Part shown: positions 43,180-51,546 of the stretch, piece by piece
Layout of the letters: each line of letters begins with the position of its first letter
Position numbering within the stretch: the first letter of the stretch is position 1
Source of the DNA: Lentisphaeria bacterium
GTDB lineage: Bacteria > Verrucomicrobiota > Lentisphaeria > Victivallales > UBA1829
Length of the DNA: 64,000 bases
Assembly (NCBI GenBank): GCA_003526375.1
Contig: DPDG01000107.1
Location: forward strand, 1-64,000
Direction: 5' to 3'
Program-made: the position numbers and the translations under genes
Notes under the pieces: model-generated
Databases searched by the model: none
What the model was told of the DNA's origin: nothing
Seen by the model: only the letters and a program-made list of their open reading frames with translations

Positions 43180-44640
43180 ATGATCAGTTTTCAGTGTGAT
43201 TCGGAGAGTTTTCAGGAATTTTTCCGGCGGGCGCTCCATGGTTTGAACAGGAACTGCCGGCGGATCAGTGAAAAAACCGGACGGGTTCTGACGGAGGGCG
43301 GAGTCTATTCCGGAATCTGGATGGAGTGTGCGCCGCTGGAAGGGCTGGTTTATGCGCCGCTCGCACCCGATGTCGCCAGACGGAATCATACGGCGTTTTT
43401 CCGCTATCAGCGCGAAGATGGACAGTTTCCTTCCAGTATTTCAGAGAGACGGGTCGGTTTTGCGCAGATTCAGCAGGTCGTGCCGATGGTGGAAACCGCA
43501 TATGAACTGGGGCTCATGACCTGTGACGAGGAACTGCTCCGGATGGCATACCGGTCATGGGAAAAGTGGGATGCGTGGATCGGCGCCCACCGCGACACCC
43601 GTCGGCGGAATGTCTGCGAGGCGTTCTGCGAATATGATACGGGGCACGACAACAGCGCCCGTTTCCGCGGACTGCCGAAATTCTGTCCCGGACAGAATGC
43701 GGCGAATTGCCCGGACATTCCCTGTCTGCCTTATGTCGCGCCGGATTTGACTGCGACCATGTTCGGGGGGCGTATGGCGATGGCGAGGATCGCATCCGTT
43801 CTTGGAATACGCGGAAAACACGACGACTGGCTCGAACGGGCGGAACTCATGCGCAAGGCTCTTTTTGAATATTGTTTTGATCCTGAAACGGAGTTTTTTT
43901 ATGACCGTGATGCTCAGGGGAATTTCGTAAGGAATCTCAGCGATGCGGGAATCCGGGTATTGGGAGAGCATGTGGTGGACCAGGCGTTGTTCGACCGCAT
44001 TTTCGAACGCTGGATCGGGAATCCGTCGGCGTTCTGGACACCGTATCCGATTCCGTCCGTGGCAGCGTGCGATCCCGGTTTCCGGCATCCTCCGCCGGAA
44101 AACTGCTGGGGCGGTGCGAGTCAGGCTCTGCTGGCGCTCCGGGCGCCCCGGTGGCTGGAATATTACGGCAGGTTCGGAGCTTTGCATCATCTGATGCTCC
44201 GCTGGCTGGAGGGTATGCGCAGAAGTTCGAAGTTCATGCAGCAGATGGACCCGTTCACCGGAGAGTTTTCCACATCGCCGGACTATTCTCCCGCGATGTG
44301 CTGTGCGCTTGATTTCATGAGCCGGCTGGCAGGCGTCATGGAGACACCGGAAGGGCTTGCCTGGGGATGCACGGGAATCCCCGATGCGGGGAAGTCCGTT
44401 TTCTGTCTGGAGCGGCTGAGGGGAGGGAGCGCACAGGTAGCGCTTGAGGCTGGTTGCGCGACTTTGTCGCTGAACGGCAGAGAACTGGCAAAAGTGCGTG
44501 GTCCGGTTCGTTGTTTCAGCGATGCAGACGGAAGACATCTGCGTATTGTCGCCGTTGAAGGCAGCAGTGTGGAAATCCGCTGTCCGGGAACGCCGCCTGC
44601 AACTTTTCATCTGCGGGAAGATGAGTTGAAAAGCCTATAA
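43180..44640 (+). CDS. (alpha/alpha)6-barrel glycosidase (GH63/MGH1-like)
   Basis: 486 residues, no signal peptide. The pattern of repeated helices with 'GGVYSGIWMECAPLEGLVYAPLAPDVARRNHTAFFRYQREDGQFP' (about 40-85), 'EYDTGHDNSARF' and 'PENCWGGASQALLALRAPRWLEYYGRFG' is that of trehalase/GH63/amylo-alpha-1,6-glucosidase-like enzymes. Asp and Glu in 'TGHDNS' and 'MDPFTGEFS' are plausible catalytic residues. A short beta tail ends the protein. It is probably the cytoplasmic partner of the secreted protein upstream. Substrate unknown. Confidence 0.72.
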   Translation: MISFQCDSESFQEFFRRALHGLNRNCRRISEKTGRVLTEGGVYSGIWMECAPLEGLVYAPLAPDVARRNHTAFFRYQREDGQFPSSISERRVGFAQIQQVVPMVETAYELGLMTCDEELLRMAYRSWEKWDAWIGAHRDTRRRNVCEAFCEYDTGHDNSARFRGLPKFCPGQNAANCPDIPCLPYVAPDLTATMFGGRMAMARIASVLGIRGKHDDWLERAELMRKALFEYCFDPETEFFYDRDAQGNFVRNLSDAGIRVLGEHVVDQALFDRIFERWIGNPSAFWTPYPIPSVAACDPGFRHPPPENCWGGASQALLALRAPRWLEYYGRFGALHHLMLRWLEGMRRSSKFMQQMDPFTGEFSTSPDYSPAMCCALDFMSRLAGVMETPEGLAWGCTGIPDAGKSVFCLERLRGGSAQVALEAGCATLSLNGRELAKVRGPVRCFSDADGRHLRIVAVEGSSVEIRCPGTPPATFHLREDELKSL

Positions 44641-44666
44641 TTATCGAAAGACATGGCGCGGAGCGG

Positions 44667-44706
44667 AATCTCACGCCGTGTCTGTTTATGTGAGATTTCG
44701 TTTTTT
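44667..44706 (+). terminator. Rho-independent terminator after the GH63-like gene
   Basis: AATCTCAC (44667-44674) pairs with GTGAGATT (44690-44697), followed by TCG and TTTTTT (44701-44706). An overlapping alternative hairpin, GACATGGCG/CGCCGTGTC, lies just upstream. Confidence 0.7.
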
Positions 44707-46354
44707 ATCTGCTTTTCAAGTCAGTGAAATGTCGCGACAGTGCTTCCCAGGCAAGTTTGGGAATCCGGTATTCCGTCACAAGTCCTTTGTTATTGAAGCC
44801 GCGCGGACGGTGAATCGCCCTGCCGTCGGAATAGGTTTTCGTATCGGAAAAGTGCCAGAACGCCACACCGGACCATCGTTCATCGCGCCAGACTTCGTCC
44901 AGAACCGTCTTCAGAAGTTCCGCCTGATACTCTTCCGACCAGCGCAGTCCGCTGTGGTCGCCCGGCAGTGCGGCGGCTCCGATTTCGCTCAAAATGACTC
45001 CTTTGCCGCGATACCTTTCCTGCGAGGCGAATTGAATGATTTTGCGCAGGGCGTCAAGCACTTCCTCCTGCGGAAACTGCTGGGCATCCTGCTGGCCGTA
45101 CCAGCCGGGATAGGTGTTGAACGAGACTACGTCGAGGGAATCGAGACAGAGATCGTTGAAAATCTGATTCGAGGCAAACGTGACAAGGCGTGACTGATCC
45201 TCGCTGCGGATCGTCTGTATCAGCGAGTTCACGAGTTTTCCGGCTTCCGGCTCGTGGGTGGAGGCTTCATTCAGAAAACCCCACAGGATAATGCACGGAT
45301 GGTTGATGCTCTTGCGGACCATCTGCCGGGTCTGTTCCTGCTGGTAGCGGCAGAAAACCGGATCGGTCATGCTGGCGATGCTGTTTCCCCAGCCGAGAGA
45401 CTCATCCCAGACAAGCAGTCCCAGTTCATCGCAGATTGAGAGCATCGTCTCCGACTGTGTGTAATGGCATCCCCGGATGAAATTATATCCTTTTTCACGG
45501 ATCATCTCCAGATCGTTTCGCGTAATTTCCGCGGGGATCGCATAGCCGTAATCCGGGTGGGCGTCATGACGGTTGAAGCCGATCAGTTTGACTGGCTTCC
45601 CGTTCAGAGTGATGCGCCCGTCCTGCAGACCCACCTTGCGCATTCCGAAACGGATTTCCTTTTCATCCTGTCCTGCTCTGAGGTGCAGACGGTGCAGATT
45701 TGGTGTCTCAACGGACCACAGTTTGTGCGAAGGAACTTTTTGTACAGTATATACAATTTTATCAGGCACAGGGACAGATATCATCTGACCGTCATCGAAG
45801 CTTAATTCGATCATGTTGAGGGATTCCCATTTTCCGCCGATTTCAAGATGAATTTCAACGGTGCCTTCCTTCAAATCCAGCGGAGTGATGCGCTCATAGT
45901 CAAGATAAACTTCGGGCAGTTCCGTGACTGCGACTTTCCGGTAGATCCCTCCGTAGGCATAGAAGTCGTAATAGGGATGAAACATGGACGACGGTTCTTT
46001 GTCAAGGGTGTTTTCCGTTGCGATGACGAGTTCATGAATTCCTTGGGGACCCGATTCAAAAATAAAAGATTCTTTGGAAAAAGGCTTCTCCATGGACCCG
46101 ATTTTTTTCTTGTCCCAGAATAAATCGGCACGCAGTCCGACCGCCCCGACATCCAACCGGATTTTGCCTCCGCAGGATAGCGTTCTGCGATAGATTCCGG
46201 TTCCCCGGAGGTAACGGAATTTGCCTTTTGCGTCAAAACATCCCGGCACGGGCATCTTATCTTCATAAGAAATATCCGCCGGAACTATTTCATTCAGTTT
46301 CTTTTTTGTGAAATGAAAATCCCATTCCCCGTTCAAATCTTGCGTTTTGAGCAT
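44705..46354 (-). CDS. GH2 beta-glucuronidase-type enzyme
   Basis: 549 residues, short for GH2 but with the three core domains: jelly roll ('DLNGEWDFHFTKK', 'GTGIYRRTL'), immunoglobulin-like domain, and barrel. Acid/base Glu363 in 'WGFLNEAS', nucleophile Glu457 in 'VILSEIGAAA'. The C-terminal 'GFNNKGLVTEYRIPK' contains an N-x-K motif (Asn521, Lys523), which in GH2 marks recognition of the uronic acid carboxylate, so beta-glucuronidase is favoured over beta-galactosidase. No signal peptide, therefore cytoplasmic. Divergent from its own AraC gene. Confidence 0.88.
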   Translation of the reverse strand: MLKTQDLNGEWDFHFTKKKLNEIVPADISYEDKMPVPGCFDAKGKFRYLRGTGIYRRTLSCGGKIRLDVGAVGLRADLFWDKKKIGSMEKPFSKESFIFESGPQGIHELVIATENTLDKEPSSMFHPYYDFYAYGGIYRKVAVTELPEVYLDYERITPLDLKEGTVEIHLEIGGKWESLNMIELSFDDGQMISVPVPDKIVYTVQKVPSHKLWSVETPNLHRLHLRAGQDEKEIRFGMRKVGLQDGRITLNGKPVKLIGFNRHDAHPDYGYAIPAEITRNDLEMIREKGYNFIRGCHYTQSETMLSICDELGLLVWDESLGWGNSIASMTDPVFCRYQQEQTRQMVRKSINHPCIILWGFLNEASTHEPEAGKLVNSLIQTIRSEDQSRLVTFASNQIFNDLCLDSLDVVSFNTYPGWYGQQDAQQFPQEEVLDALRKIIQFASQERYRGKGVILSEIGAAALPGDHSGLRWSEEYQAELLKTVLDEVWRDERWSGVAFWHFSDTKTYSDGRAIHRPRGFNNKGLVTEYRIPKLAWEALSRHFTDLKSR

Positions 46355-46401
46355 AAAAAAGCCTTTCCCTCTGTTATTGATTTGTATTTTTGTTCCATGA
46401 T

Positions 46402-46418
46402 CTTATATTTCCTATAAG
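46402..46418. promoter_or_regulatory. Inverted repeat in the beta-glucuronidase/AraC divergent region
   Basis: CTTATA-TTTCC-TATAAG, a perfect 6-bp inverted repeat, adjacent to ATTATAAT (46421-46428 approx.), which can serve as a -10 on either strand. A plausible operator shared by both genes. Confidence 0.4.
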
Positions 46419-46523
46419 CATTATAATCAGTAAAATAAAAAGAGCAATAATAAAATTGTAACATAGTATTGGAATTTTGTAACCGGTGGCAGGGGGGCGG
46501 CGGAAAGCGTTTGAGGTACTGGA

Positions 46524-47321
46524 ATGAAGATGTTTGCAAATTACTGTTTCGCCCCGTTTCAGAAGAGCGAATTTGATTTTTTTGTCCGCTCCGTCGGGCA
46601 TTTCTGTCTGGCACGGATTGATAAGGGGTCATGGAAAAAAGCGCATTTCGGTGAAATTTTCTGGGGAGTGGATGGGGCCGGATATTTTGTGCTGGACCGG
46701 AAACAATATCTCTTGAAGCCGGGATATGTCTGGTATTATCCGCCGGGTTCACAACACTACTTTTTCCCCGCCGGAGAATTTTTTGAATACCGCTGGCTGA
46801 CGATTGACGGCAGACAGGCTCACAATCTGTTTCAGGGGCTTGGAATCAGGGCGGGAGTTCATTATGCGGGGGAATGCCCCGGTGCGCTGTTTAATAAATT
46901 GGAGTTGGAAATCTCGTTTCCGGAGCGGAAGCGGCGCCTTGCCGCGCTTTCTCTGGCATTCTCCATTTTGACTCTGGCTGTTTCCGGTACAAAACGGACG
47001 ACGAGAAGAAAGGGATGCGCGGAAGAAGCCAGACTGATGATTGATGAAGATTTCTCCGATCCGGAACTGAACATAGAGCGCATTGCTGAACTGCTTCATG
47101 TGAACCGGGTTTCCCTGAGCCGCAGTTTTTCGCGTCTTTACGGTACCTCCATATCCGGTTACCTGAGCGGGCGTCGGATTCAGGCTGCTCTGGAGTATCT
47201 GAAAAATACGGAACTTTCCATTGCGGAAATCGCAGGGATGTGCGGTTTCTCCTCTGCATCCTATTTTTCCCGTGTGATATCGGAAGCGACAGGACGTCCT
47301 CCGGGGAAAATACATTTCTGA
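46524..47321 (+). CDS. AraC-family transcriptional regulator
   Basis: 265 residues. A cupin-type N-terminal domain ('EIFWGVDGAGYFVLDRKQYLLKPGYVWYYPPGSQHYF') and a C-terminal paired helix-turn-helix ('LNIERIAELLHVNRVSLSRSFSRLYGTSISGYLSGRRIQ', 'SIAEIAGMCGFSSASYFSRVISEATGRPPG'). Divergent from the GH2 gene, 169 bp between the starts, so it most likely activates beta-glucuronidase expression in response to a glucuronide or related sugar. Confidence 0.92.
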   Translation: MKMFANYCFAPFQKSEFDFFVRSVGHFCLARIDKGSWKKAHFGEIFWGVDGAGYFVLDRKQYLLKPGYVWYYPPGSQHYFFPAGEFFEYRWLTIDGRQAHNLFQGLGIRAGVHYAGECPGALFNKLELEISFPERKRRLAALSLAFSILTLAVSGTKRTTRRKGCAEEARLMIDEDFSDPELNIERIAELLHVNRVSLSRSFSRLYGTSISGYLSGRRIQAALEYLKNTELSIAEIAGMCGFSSASYFSRVISEATGRPPGKIHF

Positions 47322-47385
47322 ATTAATACAAATGTATAAAAAAAATGACTGTGGCGGTGTATTGAGTTGAATATTCGAACCCGGA

Positions 47386-47868
47386 TTATGAGTTTTTAGT
47401 TGTGACAGGCCTCCGGAGCGCATAATGACCACCGGAGAAACGTGTGTCAATCAACAACGTATTCTGGAGCTCGGGACAGAGAATGACGGCTTTCTTCAGA
47501 TGGTACAGCACATTCTGTTTTTTGCATGAGAACATATCCGCCAGTTCCGTATAAGTGAGGAGGGGATTGTACATCTTGGCTTCAAGGAATTTATAGGTTT
47601 CCGGATATTTCACCTTCATCTCGGTCAGGATTCGGATTGTCCGGGCAAGCGAACGGAAAAGTCTCTCCTTGATCTTGAATTCGATTGAACCCTCACCCCC
47701 TTCCATATAGGCTGGATGCATGACTTGAAGAGTCGGAAAACCTGCCGGATCGTCCTGATACTGGGACTGAGGCATTGGATTTTGTTCTGCCCTGCATGTT
47801 GCGCATGGCGAATGCGCATAGGGTGTGTTCTTCTTGATTTTCTTTCCGCAATTGTGACAACCAAACAT
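47386..47868 (-). CDS. Zinc-ribbon protein with C-terminal helix-turn-helix-like region
   Basis: 160 residues. Cys4, Cys7, Cys22 and Cys25 (C-H-N-C and C-A-T-C) form a probable zinc ribbon. A charged linker follows, and residues 105-145 ('LLTYTELADMFSCKKQNVLYHLKKAVI') look like a helix-turn-helix in a sigma-70 region 4 or phage-type arrangement. Ribosome site AAGGA. Probably a DNA-binding regulator. Convergent with the AraC gene and divergent from the repressor-like gene at 48246. Not recognised as a named family. Confidence 0.65.
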   Translation of the reverse strand: MFGCHNCGKKIKKNTPYAHSPCATCRAEQNPMPQSQYQDDPAGFPTLQVMHPAYMEGGEGSIEFKIKERLFRSLARTIRILTEMKVKYPETYKFLEAKMYNPLLTYTELADMFSCKKQNVLYHLKKAVILCPELQNTLLIDTRFSGGHYALRRPVTTKNS

Positions 47869-48245
47869 AATCAGGTCCTTCCTTGTTTTAGGTTATTCAT
47901 AAGTATTCAAGCGTCAAACAAAAAATGTAAAAAATATGGCTTTTATGTAGTTTATTCTGCTTTTATTGGTTCATTTTTATTTATTCATATGTTTTTGCCG
48001 TGTTTACTGAAATGCGAAATCCAGTTTTTGAATTGTTGCTGATTCAGAGTTGAATTTGTGCTGAAATAGAATAGCTGTTTTATTTGTTTGTTATAAACGT
48101 GTATTTTATTTGCATTACAAACAAAATCAAATATCAAAATAAAATAAAGATAAAAAATATTATGAGGCTTGTAAAAATAATGTTTATTGCTATTTTAAGT
48201 ACATTGACAGGACGGTTTGGAAGGAATTTTTTTCGGAGAGGTGTT
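47869..48245. other. AT-rich intergenic region between divergent regulator genes
   Basis: 377 bp, visibly AT-richer than the surrounding DNA. It holds an 8-bp inverted repeat, TTTGTTTG (48083-48090) and CAAACAAA (48118-48125). The frame of the downstream gene is open from 48084, but the segment to 48245 has no ribosome site and an odd residue composition, so I treat it as untranslated leader. Confidence 0.5.
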
Positions 48246-48971
48246 ATGCGTTTGATTGATAATATGATTCGTAAGTCTTTGGTTGAGGCTGTGGAAAAGA
48301 GCGGCGGGTTGCTTGCGTTCAGTAAACGGATCGGGGTTGCGCACAGTACTGTTCTATTTTGGCTGAATGGAAAAACAAAAAGCATCAACAGTGATCTGTG
48401 GCGTGGGCGTGTGTATCCTGAAATAGAGTCTTATCTGGCTGGAAATCTTCCGAAAATGGAGCTGAACATGATTCGAGAGAAGTACTCGGATTGTCTGAGT
48501 GGCGCGTTTGCGGAGAATCGTATGGTTTCCGTACCGGTTGTTCGGGAAAGTGATATGATGCATTATGATGCGGTTGTGGAATCTGTGGAGGTGTTCGCTG
48601 AAAAGTTTTCTGCTGAAAATGTGGTATTTATCTGTGATGTCCGGAAAAAACATTTCGGAGTAAGGTTGGAGTATTGTGATCGCAGTTCGTTTTATCCGTC
48701 CGGAGCAATATTGCTTTGTGTTGCGGATGAGCGTGTGAGAAATGGTGATTTTGCTGTGTTGCGGATGAGAAATGTGGATGGACTTCAGGTTTGCAGGTTT
48801 TTTTGCGAAGGAGATTGCATTTCTTTGGTGTCGCTTTCAGACTCAATGAAAAAAGTTGAGTGGAATTACCGGAAAGACAGAGGACGTGTGGAGTGGATGT
48901 TTCCTGCTGTTTGGTTCAAAGTGATTTGTTCCGGTGTGGAGCGGAAATATCATGGGCAGGAGATTTTGTGA
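48246..48971 (+). CDS. Repressor-like protein: HTH plus degenerate LexA/S24-like domain
   Basis: 241 residues from the ATG at 48246 (site 'ggagagg'); the frame is open upstream to 48084 but unsupported. Residues 10-40 form an HTH ('GGLLAFSKRIGVAHSTVLFWLNGKTKS'). The C-terminal half ('YPSGAILLCVADERVRNGDFAVLRMRNVDGLQVCRFF') follows the beta-strand order of S24/LexA-type domains, but the catalytic Ser-Met and Lys are not at the expected places (Cys where Lys is normal). So it is probably a non-cleavable repressor. AT-rich, with codon use unlike the flanking genes; no phage genes nearby. Confidence 0.6.
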   Translation: MRLIDNMIRKSLVEAVEKSGGLLAFSKRIGVAHSTVLFWLNGKTKSINSDLWRGRVYPEIESYLAGNLPKMELNMIREKYSDCLSGAFAENRMVSVPVVRESDMMHYDAVVESVEVFAEKFSAENVVFICDVRKKHFGVRLEYCDRSSFYPSGAILLCVADERVRNGDFAVLRMRNVDGLQVCRFFCEGDCISLVSLSDSMKKVEWNYRKDRGRVEWMFPAVWFKVICSGVERKYHGQEIL

Positions 48972-49079
48972 GATGCGGTGAAGACTTGTGTCTTTTGTTT
49001 TCGGGCAGATTCTGCTCCTGGGGTTTCTGGTTTGCCGGAAATGAAAATGAAAAAATATAGAAAAAAGTTTGAACTTCGC

Positions 49080-49107
49080 TTGACAAATCGAAGAAATGGC
49101 GTAAAGT
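49080..49107 (+). promoter_or_regulatory. Promoter of tRNA-Leu
   Basis: TTGACA (49080-49085), 16-bp spacer, TAAAGT (49102-49107), about 36 bp before the tRNA 5' end. Confidence 0.65.
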
Positions 49108-49142
49108 AAAGGCTGTTCTTCGTTAAAAGAATATAACGAAGT

Positions 49143-49226
49143 GCTCGGGTGGCGGAATGGCAGACGCGCTAGCTTGAGGTGCTAGTGGAGCGATCCGTGG
49201 GAGTTCGAGTCTCCCCTCGAGCACCA
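49143..49226 (+). tRNA. tRNA-Leu (anticodon GAG)
   Basis: 84 nt including an encoded CCA. Acceptor GCTCGGG/CTCGAGC with one G-U pair, anticodon loop TTGAGGT within CTAGC/GCTAG, a short variable arm typical of class II tRNAs, and T-loop TTCGAGT. Confidence 0.97.
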
Positions 49227-49365
49227 TTTTTTCTTCATTTCATCTTCATCTTTAGCTTTTGTGCTGTTTTTCCAGTTTTTTTTCTTCCCCGGCATTCCTA
49301 TTTTATGAAAGCATCTTTTTTTTGAGAAAAATAGAAAAAATCATAAAAAAAGATATGAAAATCAT

Positions 49366-49393
49366 TTGAAATGCAATTTGTATGAGCTATATT
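49366..49393 (+). promoter_or_regulatory. Candidate promoter of tRNA-Thr and tuf
   Basis: TTGAAA (49366-49371), 16-bp spacer, TATATT (49388-49393), about 70 bp before tRNA-Thr. tRNA and tuf are probably co-transcribed, as in other bacteria. Confidence 0.45.
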
Positions 49394-49462
49394 AAAGGCT
49401 CTGCTATTGCTGATACTTTGCGGTAAAACGTAAAGATTTGTTAGTGTATAGGGAAAAGGAGT

Positions 49463-49538
<76 letters not shown>

Positions 49539-49637
49539 TATTTACTGCTTGATTTTGAATTTTAGAAATAAAAAACGGAATTAACAATATAGTAAAAGGC
49601 AATGCCATAGGCGAAGTCATCAAAAGGAGGACACGAG

Positions 49638-50846
49638 ATGGCCAAAGAAAAATTTCTTAGAGAGAAGCCTCACGTTAACGTAGGCACAATCGGTCACGTT
49701 GACCATGGTAAAACGACGCTTACAGCGGCGATCACCCACGTGCAGAACCTCAAGGGTCTTGCAGACTACATCCCCTACGACCAGGTTGCAAAAGCATCCG
49801 AGTCTCAGGGACGTCGTGACTCCACGAAGATTCTGACAATCGCGACATCTCACGTCGAGTATCAGAGTGACAAACGTCACTATGCTCACGTTGACTGCCC
49901 CGGCCATGCGGACTATGTGAAAAACATGATCACCGGTGCTGCTCAGATGGACGGTGCAATTCTTGTTGTCAGCGCTGTTGACGGCCCGATGCCCCAGACT
50001 CGCGAGCACATCCTCCTTGCAAAACAGGTCGGTGTTCCGAAAATCGTTGTCTTCCTGAACAAAGTTGACCTTGTGGATGATCCGGAACTTCTCGACCTCG
50101 TCGAAATGGAAATCCGTGAACTTCTCAGCAAATATGACTTCGACGGCGATAACACTCCGATCGTCAAAGGCGCTGCTTATCCGGCTCTTCAGGCGACTGA
50201 TCCGGCTGCTCCCGAGTGTAACTGCATTCAGGAACTCATGGATGCAATTGACGCATGGGTTCCGGAACCCGAGCGCGAAGTTGACAAGCCCTTCCTGATG
50301 CCGATCGAAGACGTCTTCTCCATTGAAGGACGTGGAACGGTTGTTACCGGAAGAGTCGAGCGCGGTGAAGTCAAGGTTGGCGATACGGTTGAGATCATCG
50401 GCATCAAGCCGACGGCCAAGACCACGATCACCGGTGTTGAAATGTTCCGCAAAGAGCTTGACAAAGGTCAGGCCGGCGACAATATCGGATGCCTTCTTCG
50501 CGGCACGAAGAAAGAAGAAGTTGAGCGCGGACAGGTTCTCGCAAAGCCGGGTTCCATTACCCCGCACACGAAGTTCACTGCTGAAATCTACGTTCTGTCC
50601 AAAGATGAAGGCGGACGTCACAGCCCGTTCTTCTCCAACTACAGACCGCAGTTCTACTTCAGAACAACGGACGTTACCGGTATCATCAAGCTTCCGGAAG
50701 GTGTCGAGATGGTTATGCCTGGTGACAAAGTCTCTATCGAAGTTGAGCTTATCGCCCCGATTGCAATGGAAAAGACCCAGCGCTTCGCTATCCGCGAAGG
50801 CGGCCGCACCGTTGCTTCAGGCCGCGTAACGGAAATTCTTGCTTAA
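49638..50846 (+). CDS. tuf: Translation elongation factor Tu
   Basis: 402 residues. Delivers aminoacyl-tRNA to the ribosome. P-loop 'GHVDHGKT' (19-26), switch II 'DCPGHADY' (87-94, His90), 'NKVD' guanine motif. The switch I region (about 41-68) is atypical: instead of the usual A-P-E-E-K-A-R-G-I-T-I it reads 'AKASESQGRRDSTKILTI', 5 residues longer and without the R-G; Thr67 aligns with the conserved Mg-binding Thr. The C-terminal 'RTVASGRV' has Ser where most have Ala in the kirromycin-site loop. Strong ribosome site (aaaaggagg). First protein gene of the translation/transcription block. Confidence 0.98.
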   Translation: MAKEKFLREKPHVNVGTIGHVDHGKTTLTAAITHVQNLKGLADYIPYDQVAKASESQGRRDSTKILTIATSHVEYQSDKRHYAHVDCPGHADYVKNMITGAAQMDGAILVVSAVDGPMPQTREHILLAKQVGVPKIVVFLNKVDLVDDPELLDLVEMEIRELLSKYDFDGDNTPIVKGAAYPALQATDPAAPECNCIQELMDAIDAWVPEPEREVDKPFLMPIEDVFSIEGRGTVVTGRVERGEVKVGDTVEIIGIKPTAKTTITGVEMFRKELDKGQAGDNIGCLLRGTKKEEVERGQVLAKPGSITPHTKFTAEIYVLSKDEGGRHSPFFSNYRPQFYFRTTDVTGIIKLPEGVEMVMPGDKVSIEVELIAPIAMEKTQRFAIREGGRTVASGRVTEILA

Positions 50847-50866
50847 TAGAGTTTCGATTGCGCGAT

Positions 50867-50895
50867 CGCAGTTCTCCGGGAGACCGGAGACTGCG
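50867..50895 (+). ncRNA. Hairpin between tuf and rpmG
   Basis: CGCAGT (50867-50872) and CTCCGG (50874-50879) pair with CCGGAG (50884-50889) and ACTGCG (50890-50895), closing on a GAGA tetraloop with one bulged T. There is no following T-run, so a processing or leader structure is more likely than a terminator. Confidence 0.55.
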
Positions 50896-50940
50896 GTTAA
50901 CAGCATGAGTTTTGAAAGAGACTCTGCAAGGTGAATCAAG

Positions 50941-51090
50941 ATGCGTGAAATTATTACATTGGAATGCACCGAGTGCAAACGCAGGAACTATACGACAACC
51001 AAGGAGAAAAGAAATACTCCCGGTCGTCTCGAAAAGAAGAAATACTGCAAGTTTGAGCGTAAGCACACAGTGCATAAGGAGACCAAGTAA
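50941..51090 (+). CDS. rpmG: 50S ribosomal protein L33
   Basis: 49 residues, too short for most ORF listings. 'REIITLECTECKRRNYTTTKEKRNTPGRLEKKKYCKFERKH' region matches L33 of the zinc-binding (C+) type with Cys9, Cys12 and Cys36. Sits between tuf and tRNA-Trp/secE, the usual order in many bacteria. Confidence 0.95.
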   Translation: MREIITLECTECKRRNYTTTKEKRNTPGRLEKKKYCKFERKHTVHKETK

Positions 51091-51139
51091 GGTCGCCTGA
51101 CGCGGTCCCGGCTGCTGCGTTGAAAGAGCCGGAACTCGC

Positions 51140-51216
51140 AGGGGTGTAGCTCAGTTGGCTAGAGCAGCGGTCTCCAAAACCGCAGGTCGTGAGTTCGAGC
51201 CCCACCGCCCCTGCCA
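51140..51216 (+). tRNA. tRNA-Trp (anticodon CCA)
   Basis: 77 nt with encoded CCA. Acceptor AGGGGTG/CGCCCCT with one G-U pair, anticodon stem GCGGT/ACCGC around CTCCAAA, T-loop TTCGAGC. Lies between rpmG and secE, as in many bacteria. Confidence 0.97.
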
Positions 51217-51273
51217 TTTTTTTGCCTGAGCCGGATGCAGGCAATGAAAAAACTGAAAGACCGGGAAAGGATC

Positions 51274-51480
51274 ATGCCGATAATGGGCGTTTGGATAGAC
51301 AAAATTAGATCTTTCATTTTTGATACAGTGGAAGAGATGAGAAAATGCAACTGGCCTACGAGAGATCAGCTTTTTGAGTCAACCATTCTTGTTATCGTTG
51401 CACTTATTATTACTACGGCGTATTTGGCCGGAGTGGATCAGATTCTCTTCAGAATTATCAGATTCCTTACTACTTTTTGA
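51274..51480 (+). CDS. secE: Preprotein translocase subunit SecE
   Basis: 68 residues from the ATG at 51274 (site ggaaagg); ATGs at 51235 and 51244 would give 81 or 78. The conserved 'EEMRKCNWPTRDQL' cytoplasmic helix precedes one transmembrane segment 'STILVIVALIITTAYLAGVDQIL', the single-helix SecE of most bacteria. Part of the SecYEG channel. nusG follows, as usual. Confidence 0.92.
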   Translation: MPIMGVWIDKIRSFIFDTVEEMRKCNWPTRDQLFESTILVIVALIITTAYLAGVDQILFRIIRFLTTF

Positions 51481-51546
51481 TGTTGCAGAGCAATACGGCA
51501 ATCCCGTTTAATAATATTCATACTCCCAGGAGCTTAGCTTAGTATC

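Noticed and set aside
48084..48245. Extension of the repressor-like protein upstream to 48084
   Set aside because: AT-rich codons (Lys/Ile/Asn) without a ribosome site; the ATG at 48246 has one and begins a normal HTH protein.
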